A DNA stretch of 39,414 bases from an uncultured Enterobacteriaceae bacterium. Lineage in GTDB: Bacteria; Pseudomonadota; Gammaproteobacteria; Enterobacterales; Enterobacteriaceae. Under the pieces are notes generated by a model. It made no database searches and was not told where the DNA came from. It saw nothing but the letters and a program-made list of their open reading frames with translations. The position numbers and the translations under genes are program-made. Below are positions 1 to 9,123 of this stretch, in pieces (position 1 is the stretch's first letter; each line of letters begins with the position of its first letter). The stretch is taken from assembly GCA_945271245.1 (NCBI GenBank), contig CALYPF010000012.1:1-39414 (forward strand), read 5' to 3'.

Positions 1-51
1 TGGATCAGTTTTCAACCGCTGGGGTGGATCAGTTTTGCACCGTTGGTAACA
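1..51. mobile_element. IS21-family insertion sequence end (left boundary)
   Basis: The first 51-52 bases match, as a perfect inverted copy, the last 51-52 bases of the window. Inside them the 12-mer TGGATCAGTTTT occurs at 1 and again at 25. Such internal direct repeats near the tip, plus a tip reading TGTTACC when read from base 51 leftwards, are typical of IS21-family (istA/istB) ends. The edge is probably at base 51 and the IS body would lie to the left, outside the window. No transposase is visible, so the family call rests on the terminal structure. Confidence 0.75.
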
Positions 52-110
52 CAATATGCTGTCGTGCTCATGCCATATACAAAATTGGTCCGGATGACGG
101 GAGAAGAATC

Positions 111-1100
111 ATGAAACTTGCGGTATACAGCACTAAGCAATATGACAAGAAATATTTAGCGCAGGTTAATAAAGAATACGACTTTGATATTGAGTTTTTT
201 GACTTTCTGCTTAGCGTAAAAACCGCCAGGACTGCGCACGAATGTGAGGCCGTTTGCCTGTTTGTCAACGATGACGGCAGCCGCCCGGTGCTGGAAGAAC
301 TAAAGCGTATTGGCGTGAAGTATATCGCCCTGCGCTGCGCCGGGTTTAACAATGTCGATCTCGATGCGGCAAAAGCGCTGGGGCTGCGCGTAGTTCGCGT
401 ACCGGCATATTCGCCCGAAGCCGTCGCAGAACACGCCATCGGTATGATGATGTGCCTGAATCGGCGGATTCATCGCGCCTGGCAGCGTACCCGCGATGCA
501 AATTTTTCGCTGGAAGGCTTAACAGGATTTACCATGCATGGGAAAACAGCAGGCGTTATCGGAACCGGAAAAATAGGTCTTGCTGCTTTGCGTATTTTAA
601 AAGGTTTCGGATTACGGCTTTTAGCCTTCGATCCGTGGCCTGCCGACGCCGCTCTGGCGCTTGGCGTAGAGTACGTCGACCTTGCCACGCTATATGCCCG
701 GTCCGATATTATTACGCTGCATTGCCCATTGACGGAGCAGAATTATCACCTGCTCGATGCTGCGGCCTTTGCGCAAATGAAAGACGGCGTGATGGTGATT
801 AATACCAGCCGCGGCGCGCTTATTGACTCTCAGGCCGCCATCGATGCGCTCAAATCGCAAAAAATTGGCGCCCTTGGGATGGATGTTTATGAAAACGAGC
901 GCGATCTTTTTTTTGAGGATAAATCCAACGATGTCATTCAGGACGATGTCTTTCGCAGACTTTCAGCCTGTCATAATGTGTTATTTACCGGTCACCAGGC
1001 CTTTTTAACCGCCGAAGCATTGACTGCAATTGCTCAAACTACACTGAATAATTTACGCCAGCTCGCCGCAGGGAAAGAATGCCCCAATACCCTGGTCTAA
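111..1100 (+). CDS. ldhA: D-lactate dehydrogenase (fermentative)
   Basis: Reduces pyruvate to D-lactate with NADH in the cytoplasm during fermentation. The 329-residue product has the length of E. coli LdhA and begins MKLAVYSTKQYDKKYL. It shows the D-2-hydroxyacid dehydrogenase layout: catalytic domain, central Rossmann domain with GVIGTGKIG near residue 150, NTSRGALIDS near 235, and the catalytic His in GHQAF near 296. I chose ATG 111 because it matches the family N-terminus and follows a GGGAGAAG ribosome site. An in-frame ATG at 24 lies inside the IS end and would add a 29-residue tail with no homologous meaning. The IS edge is only about 59 bp upstream, so the native promoter has probably been cut off. 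hslJ follows in the same direction after 239 bp. Confidence 0.97.
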   Translation: MKLAVYSTKQYDKKYLAQVNKEYDFDIEFFDFLLSVKTARTAHECEAVCLFVNDDGSRPVLEELKRIGVKYIALRCAGFNNVDLDAAKALGLRVVRVPAYSPEAVAEHAIGMMMCLNRRIHRAWQRTRDANFSLEGLTGFTMHGKTAGVIGTGKIGLAALRILKGFGLRLLAFDPWPADAALALGVEYVDLATLYARSDIITLHCPLTEQNYHLLDAAAFAQMKDGVMVINTSRGALIDSQAAIDALKSQKIGALGMDVYENERDLFFEDKSNDVIQDDVFRRLSACHNVLFTGHQAFLTAEALTAIAQTTLNNLRQLAAGKECPNTLV

Positions 1101-1142
1101 ACGCCTTTGCAATTTTCAGATTTAACTCAAAGACCTGGCCCG

Positions 1143-1168
1143 GTGCCGCTGACACACTGACGCGGCAC
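1143..1168 (+). terminator. Hairpin downstream of ldhA, possible weak terminator
   Basis: GTGCCGC (1143-1149) pairs perfectly with GCGGCAC (1162-1168) across a 12-nt loop. No proper T-run follows, so intrinsic termination would be weak. The rest of 1101-1339 is non-coding. It holds a TATAAT hexamer at 1253-1258 preceded by CACCCC, which could be the -10 of an hslJ promoter. In E. coli hslJ is heat-inducible, and CCCCGTAT resembles a sigma-32 -10 element, but I could not place a convincing -35. Confidence 0.4.
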
Positions 1169-1339
1169 AGTCAGCAATAAAATTTAGCCTGTGTGACGGT
1201 GTGGCGCATTCCGCCATTTCACTGAAGTATTAAATTTCACACCGGCACCCCGTATAATTATTATGAGCGCCGCACGTAATCGCCTGCTACACCGCAGGCA
1301 GCGCGGCCGCGCATAGTTTTCAGGCTCTTTGGAGAAAAA

Positions 1340-1774
1340 ATGAAAAAAATTACCGCATTATTGTTTGCCGCCGCGACCGTTACCGGTTGCGCCAATACTC
1401 ATAGCACCGGCGATGTGGACGCCGCGAAACTTCAGCATCATCGCTATGTGCTGGAAAGCGTGAACGGCCAGGCGCTTAAGCAAGACGGCAAACCGGGTCG
1501 CCAGCCGGAATTAAATTTTGGCGAGAATCTGCACGTCTCCGGGGCTATGTGTAACCGCTTTATGGGCCAGGGAAAACTCACTGGCAATACCCTAAAAGTG
1601 GACGGCATGGCAATGACTCGGATGATGTGCGTTGACCCGACGCTTAACGAACTGGATGGCACAATCAATAAAATGCTGTCTGCCGGAGCCAATGTCAGCA
1701 TTGCGCAGAATCAGCTCACTCTGACTCAGGGCGACACCACGCTTGTGTACAAGTTAGCAGACCTGGTTCAATAA
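1340..1774 (+). CDS. hslJ: Heat-shock lipoprotein HslJ (META domain)
   Basis: A 144-residue outer-membrane lipoprotein of the META/HslJ family, linked in E. coli to novobiocin tolerance and heat induction; its biochemical role is unknown. The sequence starts MKKITALLFAAATVTGC, a lipoprotein signal peptide with lipobox VTGC and modified Cys17. The META core follows: LQHHRYVLESVNG near residue 34, GAMCNRF near 70, MAMTRMMC near 91, and YKLADL at the end. TTTGGAGAAAAA directly before the ATG supplies a good ribosome site. The gene is convergent with ydbJ and the two reading frames overlap by 7 nt at their stops, as in the E. coli ldhA-hslJ-ydbJ-ydbK arrangement. Confidence 0.95.
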   Translation: MKKITALLFAAATVTGCANTHSTGDVDAAKLQHHRYVLESVNGQALKQDGKPGRQPELNFGENLHVSGAMCNRFMGQGKLTGNTLKVDGMAMTRMMCVDPTLNELDGTINKMLSAGANVSIAQNQLTLTQGDTTLVYKLADLVQ

Positions 1775-2037
1775 ACGCCGCAGTTGCCGGACGCCAGCGC
1801 ACGCTCGCTGCAGCGCTTTCCGTTCGGCAACGCGCACATTCCCACCGCGGCGCCGTCAAGCTGGCGTGCTACCGAAAGTTGGCCGCCTATCATGGCGCAG
1901 TTGGCTTGGCCTCTGTCGGACATAGCCGCGCGCATCCCGGGCGTAACGTGCGCCGCCGTTGCCTGCTGCGGTGGTTCACTGCTACAGGCGCTTAATAAAC
2001 AGGCCAGCGCACCAATAAAAAGAATCCCTGCTCGCAT
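1768..2037 (-). CDS. ydbJ: DUF333 lipoprotein YdbJ
   Basis: An 89-residue small lipoprotein of the DUF333 family, of unknown function, predicted to be anchored in the envelope. It begins MRAGILFIGALACLLSAC, a signal peptide with lipobox LSAC and Cys18, followed by SSEPPQQATAAHV. The DUF333 core contains ANCAMIGGQLSV, GVGMCALPNGKRCSE-type residues and a final GNCG; the mature cysteines probably form disulfides. Length and neighbours (hslJ on one side, divergent nifJ on the other) match E. coli ydbJ. Confidence 0.93.
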   Translation of the reverse strand: MRAGILFIGALACLLSACSSEPPQQATAAHVTPGMRAAMSDRGQANCAMIGGQLSVARQLDGAAVGMCALPNGKRCSERALASGNCGVY

Positions 2038-2346
2038 TGCGTTATCTCCCCAAAGTCATTGTGCATAAAATCGACTGAATCATAGGCTAGCCTTATGGGG
2101 AGCGTCGACCTTTTACCCTGGCTATTCATGTTCTGAAACACTTTTTATGCCAATATCTGATTTTAGAACGCTTCTAGTGACACCGTCACACGATGATGCA
2201 TCTTTATTTCTATCACGCGCTTTTACGCTTCGGCAGGACACAAAAGTGAACATGCCTTTCCTATAGGACTGTTAAACTACTAGCAAAGGTGTTTCTCTGC
2301 GTCAGTTCCACTGGCGCCGTTTTCTGAGCAATGCAAGGGCCGCTTT
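2038..2346. other. Divergent intergenic region ydbJ/nifJ
   Basis: 309 bp between the divergent ydbJ and nifJ starts. No ORF or RNA gene is visible. It must hold both promoters, but I could not identify a clear -35/-10 pair. In E. coli ydbK (nifJ) is oxidative-stress inducible through SoxS; I did not find a convincing SoxS box by eye. Confidence 0.5.
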
Positions 2347-5300
2347 ATGATTACACTTGACGGCAACGCCGCCGTTGCCTCAGTGGCGTTTCGCACTAGC
2401 GAAATTATCGCCATTTATCCCATTACGCCCAGTTCTACTATGGCAGAACAGGCCGATGCCTGGTCTGGCAATGGCGTAAAAAATATCTGGGGTGATACGC
2501 CTCAGGTGGTTGAAATGCAGTCTGAGGGCGGCGCCATTGCCACGGTGCACGGCGCGCTGCAGACCGGTTCGCTTTCGACGACGTTTACGTCATCTCAGGG
2601 ATTATTGTTAATGATCCCGACGCTCTATAAGCTGGCGGGGCAACTGATGCCTTTTGTCCTGCACGTCGCGGCGCGTACCGTTGCAACGCACGCGCTCTCG
2701 ATTTTCGGCGACCATTCTGACGTAATGGCCGTTCGTCAAACCGGATGTGCCATGCTGTGCGCCAGCAGCGTTCAGGAAGCCCAGGATTTTGCGTTAATTT
2801 CGCAAATGGCATCGCTAAACAGCCGGGTCCCTTTTATTCATTTCTTTGACGGTTTTCGCACTTCGCATGAAATTAATAAAATCATGCCGCTGTCAGACGA
2901 TACCCTGCGTGAATTAATGCCGCAAACGGCTATCGACGCGCACCGCGCCCGGGCATTAAACCCGGAACATCCAACTATTCGCGGCACATCAGCCAACCCG
3001 GATACCTATTTCCAGTCTCGTGAAGCAACCAACCCCTGGTATAACGCGGTTGAAAATTACGTTGAACAGGCAATGGACGACTTTGCCGCAGCGACCGGTC
3101 GCCAGTATCGCCCATTTGAATATTATGGCCACCCGCAGGCTGAACGCGTCATGGTATTAATGGGTTCGGCCATCGGCACCTGTGAGGAAGTCGTGGAACA
3201 CCTGCTTGCTCAGGGTGAAAAAGTGGGCGTGCTAAAAGTGCGGCTATTTCGGCCATTCTCCGCCCGGCGCCTGCTGGCAGAATTGCCGCAAAGCGCGCGC
3301 AGTATCGCCGTTCTGGATAGAACTAAAGAACCTGGCGCGCTTGCTGAGCCGCTTTATCTGGATGTGATGACCGCGCTGGCTGAAGCGTTTTCGTGCGGGG
3401 AACGGGAAATTATGCCGCGCGTAATCGGCGGCCGCTATGGTCTGTCGTCTAAAGAATTCGGTCCAGAATGTGCCCTTGCGGTATTCAACGAATTACGCGC
3501 TGAAAGCCCCAAACCACGCTTTACGGTTGGGATTTATGACGACGTGACGAATTTATCCCTGCCCCTGCCAGAGAACACCCTGCACTCCGGCGCAAAACTG
3601 GAAGCGCTTTTTTACGGGCTGGGTAGCGATGGCACCGTCTCTGCCACCAAAAACAATATTAAAATTATCGGCAATGCTACCCCCTGGTACGCGCAGGGCT
3701 ACTTTGTTTACGATTCCAAAAAGGCAGGCGGACTGACGGTGTCGCATTTACGCGTCAGCGAACATCCTATTCGTTCCGCTTATCTGGTCCATCAGGCCGA
3801 TTTCGTCGCCTGCCACCAGCTTCAATTTATTGATAAATATCAGATGGTGGAGCACCTGCGCCCGGGCGGAATTTTCCTGCTTAACTCCCCGTATGAGCCT
3901 GACGAAGTATGGGCGCGTCTACCCCAGGAAATGCAGGCAGAACTGCGGGCAAGAAAGGCGCAATTCTGGGTCATTAATGCAACGCGCATTGCCCGTGAAT
4001 GCCAGCTAGGCGCCCGTATTAATACCGTAATGCAGATGGCGTTTTTCCACCTTACCGGGATAATGCCCGGTGACAGCGCCCTGCAGGAACTTCAGGGCGC
4101 TGCAGCGCGGAGTTACAGCAGCAAAGGCCAGGAGCTGGTTGAGCGTAACTGGCAGGCGCTGGCGCTGGCGCGCGAATCATTAAGCCAAATAGCGCTTGGT
4201 GAAGTTTGTGCCGACAGTCATCATATGCCGCCGGTGGTCGCAGATGCGGCTCCGGACTTTGTTAAAACGGTGACCGCAGCGATGCTCGCCGGGCTCGGCG
4301 ATGCGCTGCCGGTTTCCGCTCTGCCGCCTGATGGCACCTGGCCGACGGGCACCACGCGCTGGGAAAAACGCAATATCGCTGAAGAAATCCCCATCTGGAA
4401 ACCGGATATTTGTACCCAGTGTAATCACTGCGTCGCCGCCTGCCCTCACGCCGCCATTCGCGCCAAAGTCGTCGAACCTGAAGCGATGGAAAACACACCC
4501 GCATCGTTACAATCACTGGATGTTAAATCCCGGGATATGCGCGGCCAGAAATACGTGCTTCAGGTCGCACCGGAAGACTGTACCGGTTGTAACCTGTGCG
4601 TGGAGGTTTGCCCGGCCAAAGACCGGCAGGATCCGAGTATTAAAGCAATTAATATGATGTCCCGGCTGGAGCACGTTGAAGAAGAGAAAGTTAATTATGC
4701 TTACTTCCTCGATCTGCCGGAAATGGACCGCAGTAAGCTTGAGCGTATTGATATCCGCACCTCGCAGCTTATTACGCCGCTATTTGAGTATTCCGGCGCC
4801 TGCTCGGGCTGCGGAGAAACGCCGTACATTAAACTGCTGACCCAGTTGTGGGGCGATCGTATGCTGGTCGCGAACGCCACGGGATGTTCATCAATTTACG
4901 GCGGTAACCTGCCCTCTACGCCGTGGACAACCGATAAACACGGGCGCGGTCCGGCATGGGCGAATTCGCTGTTTGAAGATAATGCGGAGTTCGGGCTGGG
5001 TTTCCGTCTGTCTACCGATCTGCACAAATCGCGCGTACAGCGCCTGCTTGAGGCTACGGCGAGCGAGCTTCCAGCGGATATCGTTGAGGCGCTGCGCACC
5101 GCCGACGTTCCCGTTGAAGCGCGGCGCAGCCAAATCGCCCGCCTGCGTGAAGCGCTAAGTACCATTGACTCACCGCAGGCGCGTGAGCTGGCCAGCGATG
5201 CTGATGCCCTGATAGATAAGTCTATCTGGCTTATCGGCGGCGACGGCTGGGCTTATGATATTGGCTACGGCGGCCTTGACCATGTTCTGAGTTTGTCAGA

Positions 5301-5877
5301 AAACGTGAATGTCCTGGTGCTGGATACGCAGTGTTACGCCAATACCGGCGGCCAGGCATCCAAGGCGACGCCGCTCGGCGCCGTGATGAAATTTGCCGGC
5401 GAAGGCAAGCGTAAAGCGCGGAAAGATTTGGGCGTGAATGTCATGATGTATGGCCATGTTTACGTCGCGCAAATTTCAATCGGCGCCCAGTTAAATCAGG
5501 CCGTGAAGGCCATTCAGGAGGCCGAAGCATGGCCCGGGCCGTCGCTCATTATCGCCTATAGCCCCTGCGTGGAACACGGTTACGATTTGGCGCTAAGTCA
5601 CGATCAGATGCGCCAGCTCACCGCGACCGGATTCTGGCCGCTATATCGCTACGATCCGCGCCGGGCAGAAACTGGAAAACCGCCGCTGTCGCTCGACTCA
5701 CGCCCGCCTTCTGCCGCACTGGAAGAGACGCTGATGCATGAGCAGCGCTTCCGGCGCCTGAATGTTCAGCAGCCGGAAATTGCGGAGCAGCTGTGGAAAG
5801 ACGCCGCTGCAGACCTGCAAAAACGTTATGATTTCCTTGCAATGCTGGCCGGGAAAACAGAAAAAACCGCCGAATAG
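2347..5877 (+). CDS. nifJ: Pyruvate:flavodoxin (ferredoxin) oxidoreductase
   Basis: Oxidatively decarboxylates pyruvate to acetyl-CoA and reduces flavodoxin or ferredoxin; cytoplasmic, oxygen-sensitive, thiamine-diphosphate and Fe-S dependent. The 1176-residue single chain matches the length of E. coli YdbK (about 1174). Domains in order: N-terminal pyrimidine-binding domain (IIAIYPITPSSTMAEQ near residue 20), transketolase C-like and gamma domains, a 2x[4Fe-4S] module (CTQCNHCVAACP at 689 and CTGCNLCVEVCP at 745), a proximal cluster ligand pair CSGCGETPY at 819, and the TPP-binding domain with GGDGWAYDIGYGG near 964 and DTQCYANTGGQ after it. All cluster cysteines I looked for are present, so the enzyme looks functional. 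A strong terminator follows directly. ompN and micC, which accompany ydbK in E. coli, are absent. Confidence 0.97.
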   Translation: MITLDGNAAVASVAFRTSEIIAIYPITPSSTMAEQADAWSGNGVKNIWGDTPQVVEMQSEGGAIATVHGALQTGSLSTTFTSSQGLLLMIPTLYKLAGQLMPFVLHVAARTVATHALSIFGDHSDVMAVRQTGCAMLCASSVQEAQDFALISQMASLNSRVPFIHFFDGFRTSHEINKIMPLSDDTLRELMPQTAIDAHRARALNPEHPTIRGTSANPDTYFQSREATNPWYNAVENYVEQAMDDFAAATGRQYRPFEYYGHPQAERVMVLMGSAIGTCEEVVEHLLAQGEKVGVLKVRLFRPFSARRLLAELPQSARSIAVLDRTKEPGALAEPLYLDVMTALAEAFSCGEREIMPRVIGGRYGLSSKEFGPECALAVFNELRAESPKPRFTVGIYDDVTNLSLPLPENTLHSGAKLEALFYGLGSDGTVSATKNNIKIIGNATPWYAQGYFVYDSKKAGGLTVSHLRVSEHPIRSAYLVHQADFVACHQLQFIDKYQMVEHLRPGGIFLLNSPYEPDEVWARLPQEMQAELRARKAQFWVINATRIARECQLGARINTVMQMAFFHLTGIMPGDSALQELQGAAARSYSSKGQELVERNWQALALARESLSQIALGEVCADSHHMPPVVADAAPDFVKTVTAAMLAGLGDALPVSALPPDGTWPTGTTRWEKRNIAEEIPIWKPDICTQCNHCVAACPHAAIRAKVVEPEAMENTPASLQSLDVKSRDMRGQKYVLQVAPEDCTGCNLCVEVCPAKDRQDPSIKAINMMSRLEHVEEEKVNYAYFLDLPEMDRSKLERIDIRTSQLITPLFEYSGACSGCGETPYIKLLTQLWGDRMLVANATGCSSIYGGNLPSTPWTTDKHGRGPAWANSLFEDNAEFGLGFRLSTDLHKSRVQRLLEATASELPADIVEALRTADVPVEARRSQIARLREALSTIDSPQARELASDADALIDKSIWLIGGDGWAYDIGYGGLDHVLSLSENVNVLVLDTQCYANTGGQASKATPLGAVMKFAGEGKRKARKDLGVNVMMYGHVYVAQISIGAQLNQAVKAIQEAEAWPGPSLIIAYSPCVEHGYDLALSHDQMRQLTATGFWPLYRYDPRRAETGKPPLSLDSRPPSAALEETLMHEQRFRRLNVQQPEIAEQLWKDAAADLQKRYDFLAMLAGKTEKTAE

Positions 5878-5901
5878 GGATAACGTTTGGATTAATATCT
5901 G

Positions 5902-5926
5902 GCGCCCGTTTACGGGCGCTTTTTTT
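5902..5926 (+). terminator. Rho-independent terminator of nifJ
   Basis: Stem GCGCCCG (5902-5908), loop TTTA, stem CGGGCGC (5913-5919), then seven T residues. It lies 25 bp after the nifJ stop. Confidence 0.92.
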
Positions 5927-6051
5927 ATGAGCGATGTCAAGGCATTGCACCTTGAATTACCACGCCCCCCATTAAACCCCCCGTAAGCCGCACGCCAAAG
6001 CGCAGGTGCTTGCAACTCTCCCTTCAGGCGCAGCATCGATATGTTTTACGA

Positions 6052-7371
6052 CTACCTGTCTGCCGTTTTACGGCGATACAGAAGCAGCAGCCCGATAGCC
6101 AGCCAAATGCCGCCCGCCGCCAGCGCCGTCAGATGCATATGAAGTAGCACCGGCAGTAGTACCAAAATACCGATAACCGGCATTGCGCCGCAGGCAACGA
6201 GGGCAGCACTATCCCGCCGACGCTGTTTCACTAAAAAATAGCCAATCACCGCAGCGTGCAACAATATAAATCCGCAAATGGCACCTACATCAACGAAAGA
6301 CACGAGCAGTGACAGGCCATCGCTCAGTAAGGCGGCAAACACCGCCAGTAAGGCGTTCACACACGCGGCCGCCAACACCGCCGCAGCCGGGAGGCCGCTA
6401 CGGCCCTGAATCTGACTTAAGCGGGCGGGCAATGTTCCTTCTCGTGACATACTGAATAATAAACGCCCGGCTGCGGCCTGGCCTATCATGGCTGAAAACG
6501 CAGCGCCAATCGCTTTAATTCCCGCCAGCGCCTCACCAAGCCAGGGCGCGATAGCGTCGCTGACCATGACATAGAAGGCCTTTCCCTGTAATTCCGGCTG
6601 CAGCCTCAGTGTCTCGCTGTCCCAGGTACTAAGTAACGCACCCAGCCACGTTTGGGCAATAAACAATCCGCCAGCCAGTATCAGGCACCACAGCGTAGCC
6701 TTACCGGGTTTATCCTTACCGCCCTGATTTTCTTCCGCGAAAGTTGAAATGGCGTCAAAGCCCAGATAAGAAAGCACGGCTACAGATACGCCGCCGAACA
6801 CCGCAGCCTGGCTGAGGCCACCATCGCCGGTGAAAGGGGACCAGAGCGGCCGCTGAATACCCTGATGCCAGATAACCAACAGTCCACCGAGCAACACCAG
6901 GGCAAGTACAATGACCTCCACGACAAGAACCGTCATTGTAATGCGCCGCGTTTTTTGCAAGCCGGTCAGATTTAACGCCGTTGTGATAATCACTGCAGCC
7001 AGCGTCCAGCCCCATATCGGAATAGCCGGTATGAGCGCATTAAGCGAAATCCCGCTAAATAAGTAAGCTACAGCGGGAATAAAAAGATAGTCGAGCAAAA
7101 TAACCCAGCCCGCAATAAACCCGGCAGACGCACCAATTCCGACGCGCGCATAGGCATAGACCGCCCCGGCGCTTGGAACCACACGCGACATAAGCGCATA
7201 AGACCAGGCCGTAAACCCCATCACGATTGTGGCAATCAAATAGACCAGCGGCACCACCCCGCCGCTTTGCGCATCGAGTGTACCAAACAGCCCAACCGGC
7301 GCTGCCGGCCCGATGAAAAGCAACCCAAGAATGACTAAATCACGCATACGTAAAGAACGAGCCAGTGCCAT
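6052..7371 (-). CDS. APC-superfamily amino acid / polyamine permease
   Basis: A 439-residue inner-membrane transporter, the usual length for amino acid-polyamine-organocation (APC) carriers with about 12 helices. It begins MALARSLRMRDLVILG and the first helix carries GPAAPVGLFG, resembling the G-rich TM1 substrate site of the PuuP/YeeF-type branch. Other hydrophobic segments are regularly spaced, and FGGVSVAVLSYLGFDAISTF followed by AEEN is the characteristic TM6 region. The substrate cannot be told from sequence; an amino acid or polyamine taken up by proton symport is the family expectation. The gene stands alone between nifJ and the divergent serine hydrolase, in a place where E. coli has ompN and the Rac prophage. 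It may be a lineage-specific insertion. Confidence 0.88.
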   Translation of the reverse strand: MALARSLRMRDLVILGLLFIGPAAPVGLFGTLDAQSGGVVPLVYLIATIVMGFTAWSYALMSRVVPSAGAVYAYARVGIGASAGFIAGWVILLDYLFIPAVAYLFSGISLNALIPAIPIWGWTLAAVIITTALNLTGLQKTRRITMTVLVVEVIVLALVLLGGLLVIWHQGIQRPLWSPFTGDGGLSQAAVFGGVSVAVLSYLGFDAISTFAEENQGGKDKPGKATLWCLILAGGLFIAQTWLGALLSTWDSETLRLQPELQGKAFYVMVSDAIAPWLGEALAGIKAIGAAFSAMIGQAAAGRLLFSMSREGTLPARLSQIQGRSGLPAAAVLAAACVNALLAVFAALLSDGLSLLVSFVDVGAICGFILLHAAVIGYFLVKQRRRDSAALVACGAMPVIGILVLLPVLLHMHLTALAAGGIWLAIGLLLLYRRKTADR

Positions 7372-7754
7372 TGTGTGTTCCGCCGTTCGTTTTAAAGCGC
7401 TGCTCCAGTTTTATTTTGAACAGCAATCATTGCTGGCATTCAGTATGGTTTCCCGCCAGCAACTTCACGCTATCAAAGCCGATAAAATCGGGAAAGCATC
7501 TTTTGTCAATTTTTATCTAAATGCGATGCGAGGCGGAAAAATGGGCAGAAAAGCCTTATTCCACGCGCTTTCCCGAGAATCTTCATTAGGCTTTGCCGCA
7601 CCGAGGCTAACAGTTTGCAGCAATTTTAAACAAGTGGGGGGAATCCCCCCGCTCGCTGTCGCAGCGTTTCAGCCGTTTTGATTTACAGTCTTCTTTTATC
7701 CGGCTTGACCGAAATATTTCAGTCACCAATTCACACATGAACAAGGGAAACGTT
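7372..7754. other. Divergent intergenic region with G6/C6 palindrome
   Basis: 383 bp separate the divergent permease and serine-hydrolase genes. The only clear structure is GGGGGGAATCCCCCC at 7636-7650, a 6-bp perfect G:C stem around a 3-nt centre, about 105 bp upstream of the hydrolase start. It could be a regulator site or an RNA hairpin in the hydrolase leader. Open frames here look like chance. Confidence 0.4.
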
Positions 7755-9074
7755 ATGCGTAAACTGAAAACAGAAATGTGTCTTCTCGCCTTATGTCTGG
7801 GCGTTACGTTGCAGGCTGGTGCCGCACAAACCAGCGCCACGGAATGCCCGGTACCCGAGCTATCAACCTGCCCTGCGCCATTGGATAAACAGCTCCCCGA
7901 TGTGAAAGATATGCTGACCTGGAATCAACAGCAGCGCGTTATCGGTTTTCGCAGCGATTATCGCTCTTATGAAGGCGATGTATTTAAAGCCGGTAAAGGT
8001 ACACCGATCCCGGTACAAAAACGTAGTCTGGATAGCGCCACCTATAACTTCCACGGCCACAAATATAACCTCAACGATTATATCAAGCGTAATAGCGTAA
8101 CCGGGATGATGGTTATTAAAGACGGTAAGGTCGCGTGGGATTATTACGGCAGCGGTAATACCAAAACCACGCTGTGGACATCACGTTCAGTCGGGAAATC
8201 GGTAGTTTCAACGCTGGTTGGCGCGGCGTTAAAAGAAGGTACAATCGCGTCGCTGGATGACGAGATTGTGAAATATAACCCGGACGTCCGCGGTACGGCC
8301 TGGGAACACGTTACCGTACGCCAGCTCCTCCAGCATACTTCCGGCGTTGAATGGAATGAGGATTATACTAATCCGAAGTCCGACTTTGCGCAGTTGACTC
8401 AGTGTGAAGCCAACGACGACACCTACGATTGCGTAAATAAGCTGATTAAAGACCCGGCGCGCAAGGCCTACGCTAAGCCTGGCGAAGCATGGTCCTATTC
8501 TTCCGGCGGCGCCTGGCTGTTGGGCGATACGCTAGAGAAGGCGACCGGAAAATCCCTGGCGCAAAATCTGCAAGAAAAAATCTGGCAACCTTACGGCATG
8601 ATGCACGATGGCGTATGGCACAGCTATGAGAAAGGTAAACACGATGTCGGCGCGCACGGTTTCAACGCTACGCTTGAAGACTGGGGTAAATTCGGTCTGT
8701 TCATTATGAACAACGGCGTGCTGCCAGACGGCACCCAAGTTCTGCCGGATAACTGGGTACAGGATGCCCGTACCTGGAATACCGCCGATAAATCAGTCAC
8801 CGCTGCGCACCCGGATGGTAGCTACGGCTATGAATGGTGGAACAACAGCGTGCCGGCTAACGCCGCCAAAGACGTTGGTCCTCAGCACGGAATGGAAAGC
8901 AAAGATACGATGTGGGCGCTTGGGATTTACGGCCAGATGATTGTCGTTAACCCGAAAGAGAAACTGGTTATCGTGCAGTGGTCTACCTGGCCAAAAGCAG
9001 AACCTTCTTTCAGCGCACAGCCGCTGGAATCAGCGTTGATGTTTAATGCGATCGCCAATACGCTGAAAAAATAA
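7755..9074 (+). CDS. Secreted beta-lactamase-family serine hydrolase
   Basis: A 439-residue periplasmic or secreted serine hydrolase of the beta-lactamase/penicillin-binding-protein fold (PF00144; class C / 6-aminohexanoate-dimer-hydrolase-like). The N-terminus MRKLKTEMCLLALCLGVTLQ plus AGAAQ is a signal peptide. The nucleophile motif S-x-x-K is SVGK at 145-148, the second motif Y-x-S is YSS at 248-250, and an H-G near the C-terminus (GPQHGMESK) is the likely third motif. Two cysteine pairs (31/39 and 217/226) are probably disulfides. I chose ATG 7755 over the upstream ATG 7737 because AAGGGAAAC precedes it at proper spacing. Substrate is unknown: members include esterases, D-peptidases and amide hydrolases, and a true beta-lactamase role is not implied. 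A strong terminator ends this single-gene unit. Confidence 0.9.
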   Translation: MRKLKTEMCLLALCLGVTLQAGAAQTSATECPVPELSTCPAPLDKQLPDVKDMLTWNQQQRVIGFRSDYRSYEGDVFKAGKGTPIPVQKRSLDSATYNFHGHKYNLNDYIKRNSVTGMMVIKDGKVAWDYYGSGNTKTTLWTSRSVGKSVVSTLVGAALKEGTIASLDDEIVKYNPDVRGTAWEHVTVRQLLQHTSGVEWNEDYTNPKSDFAQLTQCEANDDTYDCVNKLIKDPARKAYAKPGEAWSYSSGGAWLLGDTLEKATGKSLAQNLQEKIWQPYGMMHDGVWHSYEKGKHDVGAHGFNATLEDWGKFGLFIMNNGVLPDGTQVLPDNWVQDARTWNTADKSVTAAHPDGSYGYEWWNNSVPANAAKDVGPQHGMESKDTMWALGIYGQMIVVNPKEKLVIVQWSTWPKAEPSFSAQPLESALMFNAIANTLKK

Positions 9075-9095
9075 TACGTTATCAGCATTGGCCCA

Positions 9096-9123
9096 GGCCT
9101 GGAGCTCGCTCCAGGCCTTTTTT
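9096..9123 (+). terminator. Rho-independent terminator of the serine hydrolase gene
   Basis: Perfect 9-bp stem GGCCTGGAG / CTCCAGGCC (9096-9104, 9109-9117) with loop CTCG and six T residues. It starts 22 bp after the stop codon. Confidence 0.95.

Noticed and set aside
24-110. N-terminal extension of ldhA from an ATG inside the IS end
   Set aside because: The extra 29 residues have no LdhA counterpart, and ATG 111 has the proper ribosome site and family N-terminus.
5927-6051. micC sRNA next to nifJ
   Set aside because: The short gap after the nifJ terminator has none of the MicC sequence, and ompN is absent.
7755-9074. Reading the serine hydrolase as an antibiotic beta-lactamase
   Set aside because: Only the general fold motifs are present; the length and the family are those of broad serine hydrolases, so a resistance role is unsupported.
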